Shown piece by piece: positions 9,078 to 17,518 of a stretch of DNA of 38,479 nucleotides. The DNA is taken from contig JACPPM010000233.1 in NCBI GenBank assembly GCA_016191015.1, positions 1 through 38,479 of the forward strand. The letters run 5' to 3'. Both the position numbers and the translations under genes were made by a program. The number at the start of each line of letters is the position of its first letter. The first letter of the stretch is position 1. This stretch comes from Acidobacteriota bacterium. GTDB taxonomy: Bacteria > Acidobacteriota > CAIWXX01. Below the pieces are notes generated by a model. It did no database searches. It had not been told where the DNA came from and saw only the letters and a list, made by a program, of their open reading frames with translations.

Positions 9078-9740
9078 TTACTGCCGATGGCTGCTCGCAC
9101 TCCCACCCGAGCGCTCGGAGAGGTGCGTCGCGAGGTTCGCCGCCAGGAGTGGATCGCGCGCGGCGCCGGCTGAAGCCCTCGCGATGTGCTCGTCGTGTCG
9201 AGCGCGTCGCGGCCAGCTGGTCACCATCGCGGCGGCAAACTCCATCTGCGGGTTGGTGCCACTCAGCTCAAGCGCCCGCGCCACATAAGAGTAGCCGTCG
9301 GTGCCGTTCGGTGAACCAGTCAGCTTGTAGACCGGCGCCACCTGTTTGAAGGTCTCGATCAGATAGCCGTAGTCGAACAGCGCCAGCGCATCCGTGGCCT
9401 TTCCGCTTCCGGCACGTTCCCGAAAGCGCGCGAGCAGGTCATCGACCAGGCGCGGGTCTTTGGCAGCGTACAGCGTCGCACGGCGGATGGTCTCCATGCG
9501 CACGATCACAGGGACATCTCGGCGCAACAGCGACAGCGCGTCGTCTACCAGGCGTTGGCGGTCGTAGTCACCTGCCGGATTGTCCCACGATTTCGTCCCG
9601 CCCCACGGCAGCGACTTCGCGGCCCCTATATCGAACGGCGAGCAGACAAGTGGCGGTCCCGCATGGACCACGGGCACAAACGCCATCGTGACAAACGCGA
9701 TCGCGCGGGTGCATATCCAGAATCGAATCAATCGTCTCAT
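9078..9740 (-). CDS. Secreted protein of unknown function upstream of the haem-binding gene
   Basis: About 220 residues with a likely signal peptide (basic MRRLIR, a hydrophobic core, then VVHAGPP). The mature part is helical, with Ala/Leu/Arg-rich segments such as LVDDALSLLRRDVPVIVRME and a tyrosine-containing stretch YKLTGSPNGTDGYSYVARAL, which might be HEAT- or TPR-like. I do not recognise the family. The ATG at 9740 is chosen because GGAGG lies upstream at good spacing; a longer reading from a TTG would put that site inside the gene. The close spacing to the haem-binding gene suggests a shared envelope role. Confidence 0.65.
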   Translation of the reverse strand: MRRLIRFWICTRAIAFVTMAFVPVVHAGPPLVCSPFDIGAAKSLPWGGTKSWDNPAGDYDRQRLVDDALSLLRRDVPVIVRMETIRRATLYAAKDPRLVDDLLARFRERAGSGKATDALALFDYGYLIETFKQVAPVYKLTGSPNGTDGYSYVARALELSGTNPQMEFAAAMVTSWPRRARHDEHIARASAGAARDPLLAANLATHLSERSGGSASSHRQ

Positions 9741-9883
9741 CTCACATTCCTCCTTCAAGAGATCATTCTGCGTTCCAATTGAAGGACGTGCTCCCGGCCG
9801 CGGGTGTTAGCCGAAGTGTGCCAGAGAATCGCATGGTTTCAATCCCCCGAGAAGTGTAGTATTTCCTGCGGGGACGAAACATC

Positions 9884-10930
9884 ATGGGACCAGCAGCGTG
9901 CGCGGTCAGGCAGAGGGTGACGATCGTGTCGCCGGAGAGCGGCAGATTGCGCCGGCTCATGATCGTGTCCAACGTCCTGGATGGCGGCGTTTCGGATGTC
10001 TCCGGCATGGAGGTCGCCTCGACGGATTCCCCGACCGGCCGCGCCTTGCTCGGGATGCCAGTCGGATCGATTGTCGAGATTCAGGCGCCACGCGGCGTGA
10101 TGGCGTGGGAGATCCTTGCCGTGAACGAAGCGGGCTCGGTAGATGCCACGGAGGCCCACCGACTCGATAGTGCAGGGGAAAAGGCCGGCGCGGCGGAATT
10201 GTGCGAGCGCATCGGCAACTACGCGAGTGCCGCGCGCAGGTATGCGTCCGCGGGCGCACTCGAGGACGCTGGACGCTGTTATGTTCTCGCGGGCCTGTAC
10301 CGTGATGGAGCGGCCTGTTTTGACGGCGCGGGGAAGCTCCTGGATGCGGCCGCGTGCTACGAAAGGGCCGGCATGGATTCTGAGGCCGCCGAGCGATTCA
10401 TGCGCGCCAACAGCCCTATGCAAGCTGCGCGCTGCTATGAAAAGGCCGGCAGCTTCTCGCTCGCGGCCCCGATGTATGAACATGCCGGCGAGGACTTCAT
10501 GGCAGGCCGGTGCTACGAGCGCGAGGGATCTTATGCGCAGGCGGCGCGGTGCTTTGAGCGTGCGGCCAGCCATCGCCATGCGGGGATCCATTTCGAGCGG
10601 GCCGGAGAAATCGAGAAGGCGATCGGTGCATACGAGAAGGCCGGCGACTTTGTCCGGGCCGGCAGGCTGGCTGAAGACCGCGAGCAGTTCACCCGTGCCG
10701 CGGCTTGCTTTGCATCCGCCGGATACGAGAATGACGCCGCCAGGTGTACGGCGCGCCGTCACGAAGGAGCCGGGGAATGGATCGAGGCGGCCGAGTGGTA
10801 TGAGAAAGCCGCCGCGACCGACTGGTGGGAGGCTACCAAAGCGGCTCACATCGGAAAGGCCCAGATGTGCTTTCGTCAGGCTCGATCGGAGGGGAACCGA
10901 GAGGGTGCCTTGGATGAAGAGCAGGCCTGA
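9884..10930 (+). CDS. GreA C-terminal-like domain fused to about 20-residue helical repeats
   Basis: A 348-residue protein with two parts. Residues 11-85 resemble the FKBP-like C-terminal domain of GreA/GreB transcript cleavage factors: VTIVSPESG, then TDSPTGRALLGMPVGSIVEI and WEILAV. The GreA coiled coil with the acidic tip that enters the RNA polymerase channel is missing, so cleavage-factor activity is not expected. From about 95 to 330 there are roughly ten short repeats built on A-x-CYE-x-AG (for example AARCYEKAG, AGRCYEREG, AARCFERA), like half TPR units. No signal peptide is seen, so it should be cytoplasmic. A protein that docks on RNA polymerase and carries a protein-binding array is one inference. 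The ATG has only a weak GGGGA upstream. Confidence 0.65.
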   Translation: MGPAACAVRQRVTIVSPESGRLRRLMIVSNVLDGGVSDVSGMEVASTDSPTGRALLGMPVGSIVEIQAPRGVMAWEILAVNEAGSVDATEAHRLDSAGEKAGAAELCERIGNYASAARRYASAGALEDAGRCYVLAGLYRDGAACFDGAGKLLDAAACYERAGMDSEAAERFMRANSPMQAARCYEKAGSFSLAAPMYEHAGEDFMAGRCYEREGSYAQAARCFERAASHRHAGIHFERAGEIEKAIGAYEKAGDFVRAGRLAEDREQFTRAAACFASAGYENDAARCTARRHEGAGEWIEAAEWYEKAAATDWWEATKAAHIGKAQMCFRQARSEGNREGALDEEQA

Positions 10931-10942
10931 GGCGGTTTCTGA

Positions 10943-13918
10943 CTACTGGCAGACGATCGTGGCCGAGAAGACCGGGCTCCAGTTGCCTGCCTGGTCCGAG
11001 ACTCTCGCGAAGACCGTCCTGACCCCCTTGCCATCGGTCAGATACCAGCGCTTTGTGCTGAAGTAGGGCTCGGGTTGCGACCAGGAGAGGCCGTCGTTGC
11101 TGAGCTGCATCGAGGACACTGGGCCGATACCGCTTTCGAGGTCGCTGGCTGTGATCGCAAGATCGACCGCGGGGTTTTCGGTTGTTGCGGCGCCTCCGTT
11201 GATCGTCAGAGTGCCGCTCGGCGCCGTCGGGTCCGTGGGCGTGCCGCTGGACGATAGCACGACCGTGTCGGTTGCGGGAGCGCTCCAGTTCCCGGCCGCG
11301 TCCTTGAACTTCACGTAGACGGTCTTGCCGCCATCGCCGGAGGAGAGCAGCCAACGTCCCAAGGTGGTGTAGGGCACCGGTTGGGACCAGGTCTGGTTGT
11401 CGTTCGAGACGCTGAACATCCCACCTGGCATCAGGCCGCTCTGCTGATCGGAGGCCGAGAGCATCAGCAGGATGGCGGGTGTAGAGGTGTAGCTACCGCC
11501 TCCGTTGATCGTCACGAGTCCCGACGGCGGTGTGGTGTCTGCACCGCTCCCGGATTTGGGCAGATCGAAGGCCAGGACCCCGGCCTTGGTGGCGGTATAA
11601 GGGCCCCCCGCGTTGATCTGCACGACCTTCGTGTCCCCGACGTCGATAGCCTCGACCGAATACGCGCCGCCGGGCACCAGATCGAAGACCAGATTTCGCT
11701 GGAAAGTCGATGGTGTGTACCGGTAGCGGATGGGAAGGGAGGGTGGCTGCCTGTCGGTTCGCTTGCTGAAGGCGAGGATCCAGTTAGTGCCCTGGTTCCT
11801 TATGAATACACCTGCCATATCTCCCTCAGCTTGAAGCACGTCCGTTTTGACGGCGCGACGCCGAGCTGCGTCATCGGGCATGGCGACCGCGAGGAAGCAT
11901 GTTTGCGAAGACCTCAGCGGCGACTCGATTTCGATCCGCCACCGGCCATATGTGCTTTCCGAGGGGTAGTTCTTGCCATCGCTGTACTGCTCAAATCCGC
12001 GCCCCCCGATCTTGGTGACGACCGCGTCCCGGGGGAGCAGAGTGCGGAGAAACGCCTTCGCCTTGGTGTCTGTGGCAATGGCGAGTGTTGCACCGGTGTG
12101 TCGCCAGATGCCGCCGTGGCCGGAGCCCGCGATTTTCACGGGCGTGCCGTTCACCGTGGGTTCGTTGAGGAAGTGGAAAAGCGATGCCACACGGAGCTGC
12201 TCGCGCCTCTCCACCGGCACCTCGACCCGATCGAACAGAACCAGATACGATTCTGAATCCCGTGTCACATGCCGGAGAAAAACGAACTCCCGCTGGAACA
12301 TGACGCACTTGGGCATATTGCCGGGTGGTGGCGCGGTGTACCCGTCATTGTTGTACGAACCGGTGGCGTCGCCGAGCGCGTAGGTATACGCCTCCCCCTC
12401 TTCATAGCGCAGGATGTCGGCTGTGTTGTACACGAGCTTGTTCTGGCGAAAGGCGTTCATCGATTTCAGATCGGGCCCGTCCCCTCCCGAGAAGCCGCGC
12501 TGGCCGCCATCAGGAGGGTAGCTCTTCTCGACTTTCAGATCCTGGAAGCTCTCGGACACATCCCGGATGAGAATGGTGTTATGGGCGACCGTCCTTGCCG
12601 TGTATCCATCGGTAGCCGCGTCACTCAGGAGGTCGTTCTCGCCGGAATCAATGAGCAGCTGGCCGCCGTAGCCGTTCAGCTGGACCGAGTTCTGGTCGAG
12701 GTGCATGCGGTTGCTTCGATGGTCGCCGCAGAAGAGGGCCGCCAGCGGATCGGTCTTCGATCGCCACGACGTCCTCGCGGTGACCTCACCCGTCCCCGAT
12801 GTCCATCTCGAGAGCGGCACCTCGGCCTCGAGCTCCGGGATCACCGACGCATCCCGGTAGCAAAACTCCTCATAGAGCCGGGACTCGGCCACCGGCCCCA
12901 TCTCCAACCTGTCGATCGCGAACGCCGCACGCCGCGCCTCGCTCTCTCCCCCCCACCGCATCAGGAGCAGGATCTCTTCATACTCGTCGTCGAACCCGTC
13001 GTATCCCGGTTCGGTCGCATCCTCCTTGAAATCACCGCTGCGAAACGGAAACAGCCCTTGACCGATGTCCCACCAGGAGAACTGCCCGAGCAGGTAGCTG
13101 ATCCGCTTGCCAAAATACCGGTTGCATTTGCGAACAGGGTCCAAGCCGGCCGCGGTCGCGAGCATGTCGGCGGTGCGCGTCACATTGAGCTGAAAACGGC
13201 CAAACCCGGTCCCTTCGACGCTGCCACCCCCTTCAGCGAACCGCTCGCATATCTGGTCCATCCAAACCTGGAGGCCGTCACGCGCATCTTGAACATACCC
13301 GTCCCACGGCTCGCCCGGTTGCATGCACAGACCCGAAGCCCCGAGGACAGCCATCCATTTCACCGCGCCCGCGGACCAGGGCGATCCCGCGCGAAAGGTG
13401 AATTCCCCTGCCCCGAGCCCGGCCTCGCAGTACTCCTGGAGGAACCCCTGGGCAGTTGACAGGCGGGCGGACCCGAGAGAGTCGTACAGCCAGTCGGTCG
13501 CCACGGCGAACATGTAGACCTGATCGGCGAATTCTAAAAGCGCCGCGTCATCCCCTGCTGCCACCAACGGGTTCGTGCTCGCTCCAGGCCAGCCGGACCC
13601 GAGCCGTCGATTCGATGCGAACCAGTCGTAGATTCCCAGCGCCCCGTCCCGATAGGTCGCGTCTCCGGCTGCAAGGAATAGGGCGGCAGCGCCGAGCACC
13701 GCCCCGGTAGGGTCTGAGATTTGCGAGGGGGAGCTCTGCAAGACTCGGTCGACGTAGGCCTTCAGCGCCAAATAGTCCCCCGCACCCCCGGCTGCCTTGG
13801 TCTGCATGGCGGTGAGGCGGGCCGAGTCGAGGTGGAGGCGCGGGTGCGGTGCGGAGGCGAGGCAAAACTGTGCCACAAACCCGCACAGGAACACGATCCC
13901 CTCCGCGACCCTTTTCAT
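10943..13918 (-). CDS. Secreted heparinase II/III-like polysaccharide lyase with C-terminal beta-sandwich repeats
   Basis: A 991-residue protein. Residues 1-22 are a signal peptide (MKRVAEGIVFLCGFVAQFCLAS). An alpha/alpha barrel-like region follows to about 370. Then comes the heparinase II/III signature: RMHLDQNSVQLNGYGGQLLI near 400 and AHNTILI near 446. A long beta-rich part follows. The end holds two similar modules of about 95 residues, each with TI-NGG, SASD or TASD, SNDN/GxSWSQP-PY and a closing AGNWS, Ig-like repeats typical of secreted enzymes. It would cleave an acidic polysaccharide by beta-elimination; the substrate cannot be named. The ATG at 13918 has GAGGAGG only 2 nt upstream. 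The longer frame to 14080 is rejected because it runs through the promoter. The gene diverges from the kinase hybrid. Confidence 0.75.
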   Translation of the reverse strand: MKRVAEGIVFLCGFVAQFCLASAPHPRLHLDSARLTAMQTKAAGGAGDYLALKAYVDRVLQSSPSQISDPTGAVLGAAALFLAAGDATYRDGALGIYDWFASNRRLGSGWPGASTNPLVAAGDDAALLEFADQVYMFAVATDWLYDSLGSARLSTAQGFLQEYCEAGLGAGEFTFRAGSPWSAGAVKWMAVLGASGLCMQPGEPWDGYVQDARDGLQVWMDQICERFAEGGGSVEGTGFGRFQLNVTRTADMLATAAGLDPVRKCNRYFGKRISYLLGQFSWWDIGQGLFPFRSGDFKEDATEPGYDGFDDEYEEILLLMRWGGESEARRAAFAIDRLEMGPVAESRLYEEFCYRDASVIPELEAEVPLSRWTSGTGEVTARTSWRSKTDPLAALFCGDHRSNRMHLDQNSVQLNGYGGQLLIDSGENDLLSDAATDGYTARTVAHNTILIRDVSESFQDLKVEKSYPPDGGQRGFSGGDGPDLKSMNAFRQNKLVYNTADILRYEEGEAYTYALGDATGSYNNDGYTAPPPGNMPKCVMFQREFVFLRHVTRDSESYLVLFDRVEVPVERREQLRVASLFHFLNEPTVNGTPVKIAGSGHGGIWRHTGATLAIATDTKAKAFLRTLLPRDAVVTKIGGRGFEQYSDGKNYPSESTYGRWRIEIESPLRSSQTCFLAVAMPDDAARRRAVKTDVLQAEGDMAGVFIRNQGTNWILAFSKRTDRQPPSLPIRYRYTPSTFQRNLVFDLVPGGAYSVEAIDVGDTKVVQINAGGPYTATKAGVLAFDLPKSGSGADTTPPSGLVTINGGGSYTSTPAILLMLSASDQQSGLMPGGMFSVSNDNQTWSQPVPYTTLGRWLLSSGDGGKTVYVKFKDAAGNWSAPATDTVVLSSSGTPTDPTAPSGTLTINGGAATTENPAVDLAITASDLESGIGPVSSMQLSNDGLSWSQPEPYFSTKRWYLTDGKGVRTVFARVSDQAGNWSPVFSATIVCQ

Positions 13919-13960
13919 GGCCTCCTCGCCCTGAGATGCTCGCGCCAGCACCTTCTGTTT

Positions 13961-13989
13961 ATAGTAGTTTCGAGGCCCTCCCGAGTCAA
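13961..13989 (-). promoter_or_regulatory. Sigma70-type promoter for the heparinase-like gene
   Basis: On the minus strand TTGACT (13984-13989) and TACTAT (13961-13966) are separated by 17 nt, about 43 nt upstream of the chosen ATG. The -35 matches 5 of 6 and the -10 matches 4 of 6. Confidence 0.5.
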
Positions 13990-14010
13990 TCGAGGAGGGG
14001 TCCGACGCTA

Positions 14011-14038
14011 TTGACAATGGTCTTTTTCGTTCTATAAT
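14011..14038 (+). promoter_or_regulatory. Consensus sigma70 promoter for the kinase hybrid
   Basis: A perfect TTGACA (14011-14016) and a perfect TATAAT (14033-14038) are separated by 16 nt. The ATG at 14037 lies inside the -10 box and cannot be the start on this transcript. This sets the start of the following gene downstream, at the GTG at 14064. The divergent heparinase promoter lies 22 nt away. Confidence 0.8.
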
Positions 14039-14063
14039 GACGGCCGTTGGTATTGAATATTCC

Positions 14064-17000
14064 GTGCTGAACAAGTCCATTCTCCTTGTCGATTACGAGC
14101 CCAAGGGTCTCTCTTCGTTGAAATCCTACCTCGAAGGTCTGGGTTTCGCAGTTGATACGGCAACCGACGGCTCGATGGCGCTTGCGCGGTTTTTCGAGAG
14201 CAAGCCGGACATGGTCGTCATGAGCCCCATGCTGCCCAAGATCCACGGTTTCGACGTCTGCCGGCAGATCACTCAGAGCCCGGAAGGCAAGGACATCCCC
14301 GTCATCATCATCACGGCCGTTTACAAAGGCAGTAAGTATCGCAACGAGGCTATCCATTCGTGCGGTGCACGAGCCTACTTCGAAAAGCCGTACGCGGAAG
14401 AGGAGTTGACCGATACGATTTACAAGCTCCTCAATATCCGAAAGGACAAGGCTCCGGCACAAGCTCCCCAGGTGGTAAGGGCGGCAACACCCTCGCGCGA
14501 GAAATCGCTGGAGGATATGCTGCCTGAGCTCAAGTCGGACCGTACGATGCCTTTCATCAAGAAATCCGACGTGTTCGCGTCCCTGCAGCTCGAGAAGCAG
14601 AAGCACAAGGCCGAAGAGACACCCAAACCTGCGGCAGCGACCCAACCGCCACAGCAGGATGAGAAGTTTGTCACCTCCGAGGATATCTTCGGAGACGTCA
14701 TCGAGAGCTTCGAGGTCGGGAAAAAGGCAGCTCCCGCCGCTCCCGCGGCTCCGAAGCCCGAGCCACCTCCTCCTACGCCTGCGGTGAAACCCGCGCCTGT
14801 GCCCGAGCAGGTGCCGATCGTCACCGTGCAGCTCCCATCGCCGGCGAAGATCGAGGCTCCGGCGGTGCCCGCGACCACGGTGACATTCGAGTCGTTGGAC
14901 GAGCTTGCCAAGGTCGATCGAACTGTCAAGAAGGCCGCCCAGATTGCCGCAGCGAAGAAGGAAGCCGGGGCTGCTGCAGACATAGAACGGAAGTTAGAGG
15001 AGACGCTGAGCGGGCTGAGCCTCGACTTCGGAAAACCGAAGGCTCCACGAGCACCTGCCGCGCCTCCCAAGCCGGTTGCAGCTCCGAAAAAGGTTGCTGC
15101 TCCCGCGGAGGTGGCCCCGACCCCGATCGCCCCGCCCCCGGTGGCCGCACCTTCCGTGGTGGTGCCACCAGTAGTGGTTGCACCCGTAGGGGTGCCAGCA
15201 GAGGTGGTCCCACCGGTGGTGGTCCCACCGGCGGTGGTCCCACCGGCGGTGGTCCCACCGGCGGTCGTGACACCGCCGCCGAAGCCGGCACCTTTTGTGC
15301 CTCCGCCCGTCGCCAAGCCCGCGCCGGCTCCACAGAAGGTGGCGCCGCCGCAGCCCGTCGTTGCTCAAGTCCCTGTGCCTGCGATCGAGCCGGTCAAGGC
15401 CGCGCCTCTCCCGCCGGAACCGAAGCCCCAACCGGTCCATCGCGAGGAGCGGGTGGCGATGCCCGTCAAGTACGGGGAATACGTACTGCTCGAGAAGATC
15501 GCGACAGGCGGGATGGCGGAGCTGTTCAAGGCGAAGAGGAGCGGGCCGGAGGGGTTTGAGAAGATTCTCGCGATCAAGCGCATCCTGCCTCATCTCTCAG
15601 ACAACGAAGAATTCGTTACGATGTTCATTGATGAAGCCAAGGTTGCGGCTCAGTTGAATCATCCGAACATCGTGCACATCTACGATCTGGGCAAGATCGA
15701 GGATTCGTACTTTATCGCGATGGAGTACGTCCTCGGCAAGGATCTACGGACGTTGATCAAGGAGCTGGACCGACACAACCGGACGCTCCCGTACGAACTG
15801 GCGGCCTACGTAGGAATCAAGATCTGCGAGGCGCTGGAGTACGCGCATCGCAAGCTCGACTACGGCCAGAAGCCGCTGAACATCGTTCATCGCGACGTGA
15901 GCCCTCAGAACATCCTCATCTCGTATGAAGGCGAAGTGAAGCTCGTGGATTTCGGCGTGGCCAAGGCCGCGTCGAAGGCCCACCACACCACCCACGGCGC
16001 TCTCAAGGGAAAGATCCTCTACATGTCCCCGGAGCAGGCGTGGGGAAAGAGCATTGATCACCGCAGCGACCTGTTCTCACTCGGCTCAGTCGTGTTCGAG
16101 ATGTCGACGGGGCGGAAGTTGTTCCTTGGTGACAGCGAGATATCGACGCTCGAGGCGGTGAGAAACGGAAAGGTGATTCCGCCCTCGACTTTGAAGAGGG
16201 ACTTTCCGAAGCCGTTGGAGGAGAGCATCGTCAAGGCGCTAAAGCTCAAGGCTGATGATCGTTATGGGAGCGCCAGTGAGATGCAGAAGGCTCTGGAATC
16301 TTGCCTGGATTCCATGCATATGCGTCCTTCGACGACGAGCGTATCGGAGTTCATGTTCGAGTTGTTCGGCGAGGAGATGAAGGCGAAGGGGATCCGGTTC
16401 GAGCCGCGGAAGGCTGCGGCTCCGAAGCCGCACGAGCCGGTTGTGAGGGTGGAGAAGCCGGAAGTAAGGGTGCCACCGCCGAAGGTGATCGCGGTGGAGA
16501 AACCGGTGGTCACCGCGCCCGCCGCGGCTGTGAAAGAGCCCGCTCCGGCCGTGGCCGCCGCCGCCCCAGCCGCACGTCCACCCGATGTGGATTTCAAGCC
16601 GATGCTCGATACGGCTGTTCACACGGAATACAGGCAGGCGCGGAGCCGCCGGATGGGGATTGTCGGCATCATCGCTGCAATCGCTCTCGTCGCAGCCGGG
16701 ATCTTCTACTGGCGCAGCCGTACGACCGAATCGGCCCCTCCCGTAGTCCCCACTCCGCCGCCAGGACAGACGGCGCCGCCGGGCGCCCAGACGCCCCCGA
16801 CCACTCTGCCGTCCCAGACAACCCCAACCCCAGGTGTGACGACACCCGGGCAGCAGACGCCCCCGGCGGTTCTGGATCCTGCGGCCCAGGCGGCCGAGAA
16901 GAAGCGGCTGGAGGATGAGCAGCGGCGCCGCGAGGAAGACCGCCAGAAGCTAGCGGCTCAGCAGGAGGCAGACCGGCTGAAGAAACAGCAGGAGGACGAG

Positions 17001-17483
17001 GCGGCGAAGGCGGAGGAAACAAGGCTGGCTGAGCTCAAGAAACAAGAGGATGCCGCCGCCGCCACAGCGGCGGAAGCTGAACGGAAGCGGCTGGAGGACG
17101 AGGCCCGCAAGAAGGCCGAGGACGAACGGGTGCGCCTGGAGCAGCAGCAGAAGGCCGCCAAGCAGGCAGAAGTGAAGGAAGGCGATATCGTCCCGATCAA
17201 CCAGGTCGATACACCCCCGGTCGCGGTCACGCGCCCATCGCCCGTCTATCCTGACGTGGCGAAAAGATCCGGAGTCGCGGGAACAGTGAGGCTGAGTATC
17301 CTGGTATCCGAGACCGGCAGCGTGGTCGACGTAAAAGTGCTGTCGGAGACTGGTGGAAAACTGGGGCTCCTGAACGAAGCTGCCTCATCGGCCGTGAAGC
17401 GCTGGAAATACCAGCCGGCCACGAGGAGCGGCAAGAAGGTCAAGGTTTGGCTCAATGTCAGTATTCCATTTACTCTGCACTAA
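14064..17483 (+). CDS. Pseudo-receiver / Ser-Thr kinase / transmembrane / TonB C-terminal hybrid
   Basis: About 1139 residues (numbered from GTG 14064). Residues 5-120 are a receiver domain that keeps LLVD, the switch Thr84 and Lys108 (EKP), but has Ser54 in place of the phospho-Asp and Tyr11 in place of an acidic residue. A Pro/Ala/Val linker follows to about 465. Then a complete kinase, about 470-740: glycine loop ATGGMAEL, AIK lysine, HRDVSPQNIL, DFG and SPEQ, so catalysis is expected. A single transmembrane segment (GIVGIIAAIALVAAGIFYW) lies near 865-885, then a Pro/Thr stretch and an E/K/A/Q-rich coiled coil (about 943-1038). A TonB/TolA-type C-terminal domain ends the protein: PSPVYPDVAKRSGVAGTVRL and AVKRWKYQPA. 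Receiver and kinase would face the cytoplasm and the TonB domain the periplasm. The downstream coiled-coil gene follows after 35 nt. Confidence 0.85.
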   Translation: MLNKSILLVDYEPKGLSSLKSYLEGLGFAVDTATDGSMALARFFESKPDMVVMSPMLPKIHGFDVCRQITQSPEGKDIPVIIITAVYKGSKYRNEAIHSCGARAYFEKPYAEEELTDTIYKLLNIRKDKAPAQAPQVVRAATPSREKSLEDMLPELKSDRTMPFIKKSDVFASLQLEKQKHKAEETPKPAAATQPPQQDEKFVTSEDIFGDVIESFEVGKKAAPAAPAAPKPEPPPPTPAVKPAPVPEQVPIVTVQLPSPAKIEAPAVPATTVTFESLDELAKVDRTVKKAAQIAAAKKEAGAAADIERKLEETLSGLSLDFGKPKAPRAPAAPPKPVAAPKKVAAPAEVAPTPIAPPPVAAPSVVVPPVVVAPVGVPAEVVPPVVVPPAVVPPAVVPPAVVTPPPKPAPFVPPPVAKPAPAPQKVAPPQPVVAQVPVPAIEPVKAAPLPPEPKPQPVHREERVAMPVKYGEYVLLEKIATGGMAELFKAKRSGPEGFEKILAIKRILPHLSDNEEFVTMFIDEAKVAAQLNHPNIVHIYDLGKIEDSYFIAMEYVLGKDLRTLIKELDRHNRTLPYELAAYVGIKICEALEYAHRKLDYGQKPLNIVHRDVSPQNILISYEGEVKLVDFGVAKAASKAHHTTHGALKGKILYMSPEQAWGKSIDHRSDLFSLGSVVFEMSTGRKLFLGDSEISTLEAVRNGKVIPPSTLKRDFPKPLEESIVKALKLKADDRYGSASEMQKALESCLDSMHMRPSTTSVSEFMFELFGEEMKAKGIRFEPRKAAAPKPHEPVVRVEKPEVRVPPPKVIAVEKPVVTAPAAAVKEPAPAVAAAAPAARPPDVDFKPMLDTAVHTEYRQARSRRMGIVGIIAAIALVAAGIFYWRSRTTESAPPVVPTPPPGQTAPPGAQTPPTTLPSQTTPTPGVTTPGQQTPPAVLDPAAQAAEKKRLEDEQRRREEDRQKLAAQQEADRLKKQQEDEAAKAEETRLAELKKQEDAAAATAAEAERKRLEDEARKKAEDERVRLEQQQKAAKQAEVKEGDIVPINQVDTPPVAVTRPSPVYPDVAKRSGVAGTVRLSILVSETGSVVDVKVLSETGGKLGLLNEAASSAVKRWKYQPATRSGKKVKVWLNVSIPFTLH
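15203..15265 (+). repeat. 15-bp tandem repeat coding for a VVPP(A/V) linker
   Basis: About four copies of GTGGTCCCACCGGCG lie in frame in the kinase hybrid, giving the linker repeat V-V-P-P-A/V. Degenerate copies extend upstream to about 15150. The unit is a multiple of three, so slippage would change linker length without breaking the frame. The unit also contains the palindrome GGTGGTCCCACC-like core. Confidence 0.75.
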
Positions 17484-17518
17484 ACCCCACACCCATATTA
17501 AGGAAGGAATGTGAACTG

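Noticed and set aside
9839-10849. Long minus-strand open frame opposite the GreA-like gene
   Set aside because: Arg/Gly/Ala-rich composition, no recognisable family, and it lies opposite a gene with clear repeats; a GC-driven shadow.
12269-13459. 396-codon plus-strand frame
   Set aside because: Antisense to the heparinase-like gene and without motifs.
13919-14080. N-terminal extension of the heparinase-like gene to 14080
   Set aside because: It would run through both divergent promoters and place the signal peptide internally; the ATG at 13918 fits better.
14420-15316. 298-codon minus-strand Gly/Thr/Ala-rich frame
   Set aside because: Antisense of the Pro/Ala linker of the kinase hybrid; its repeats mirror the 15-bp minisatellite.
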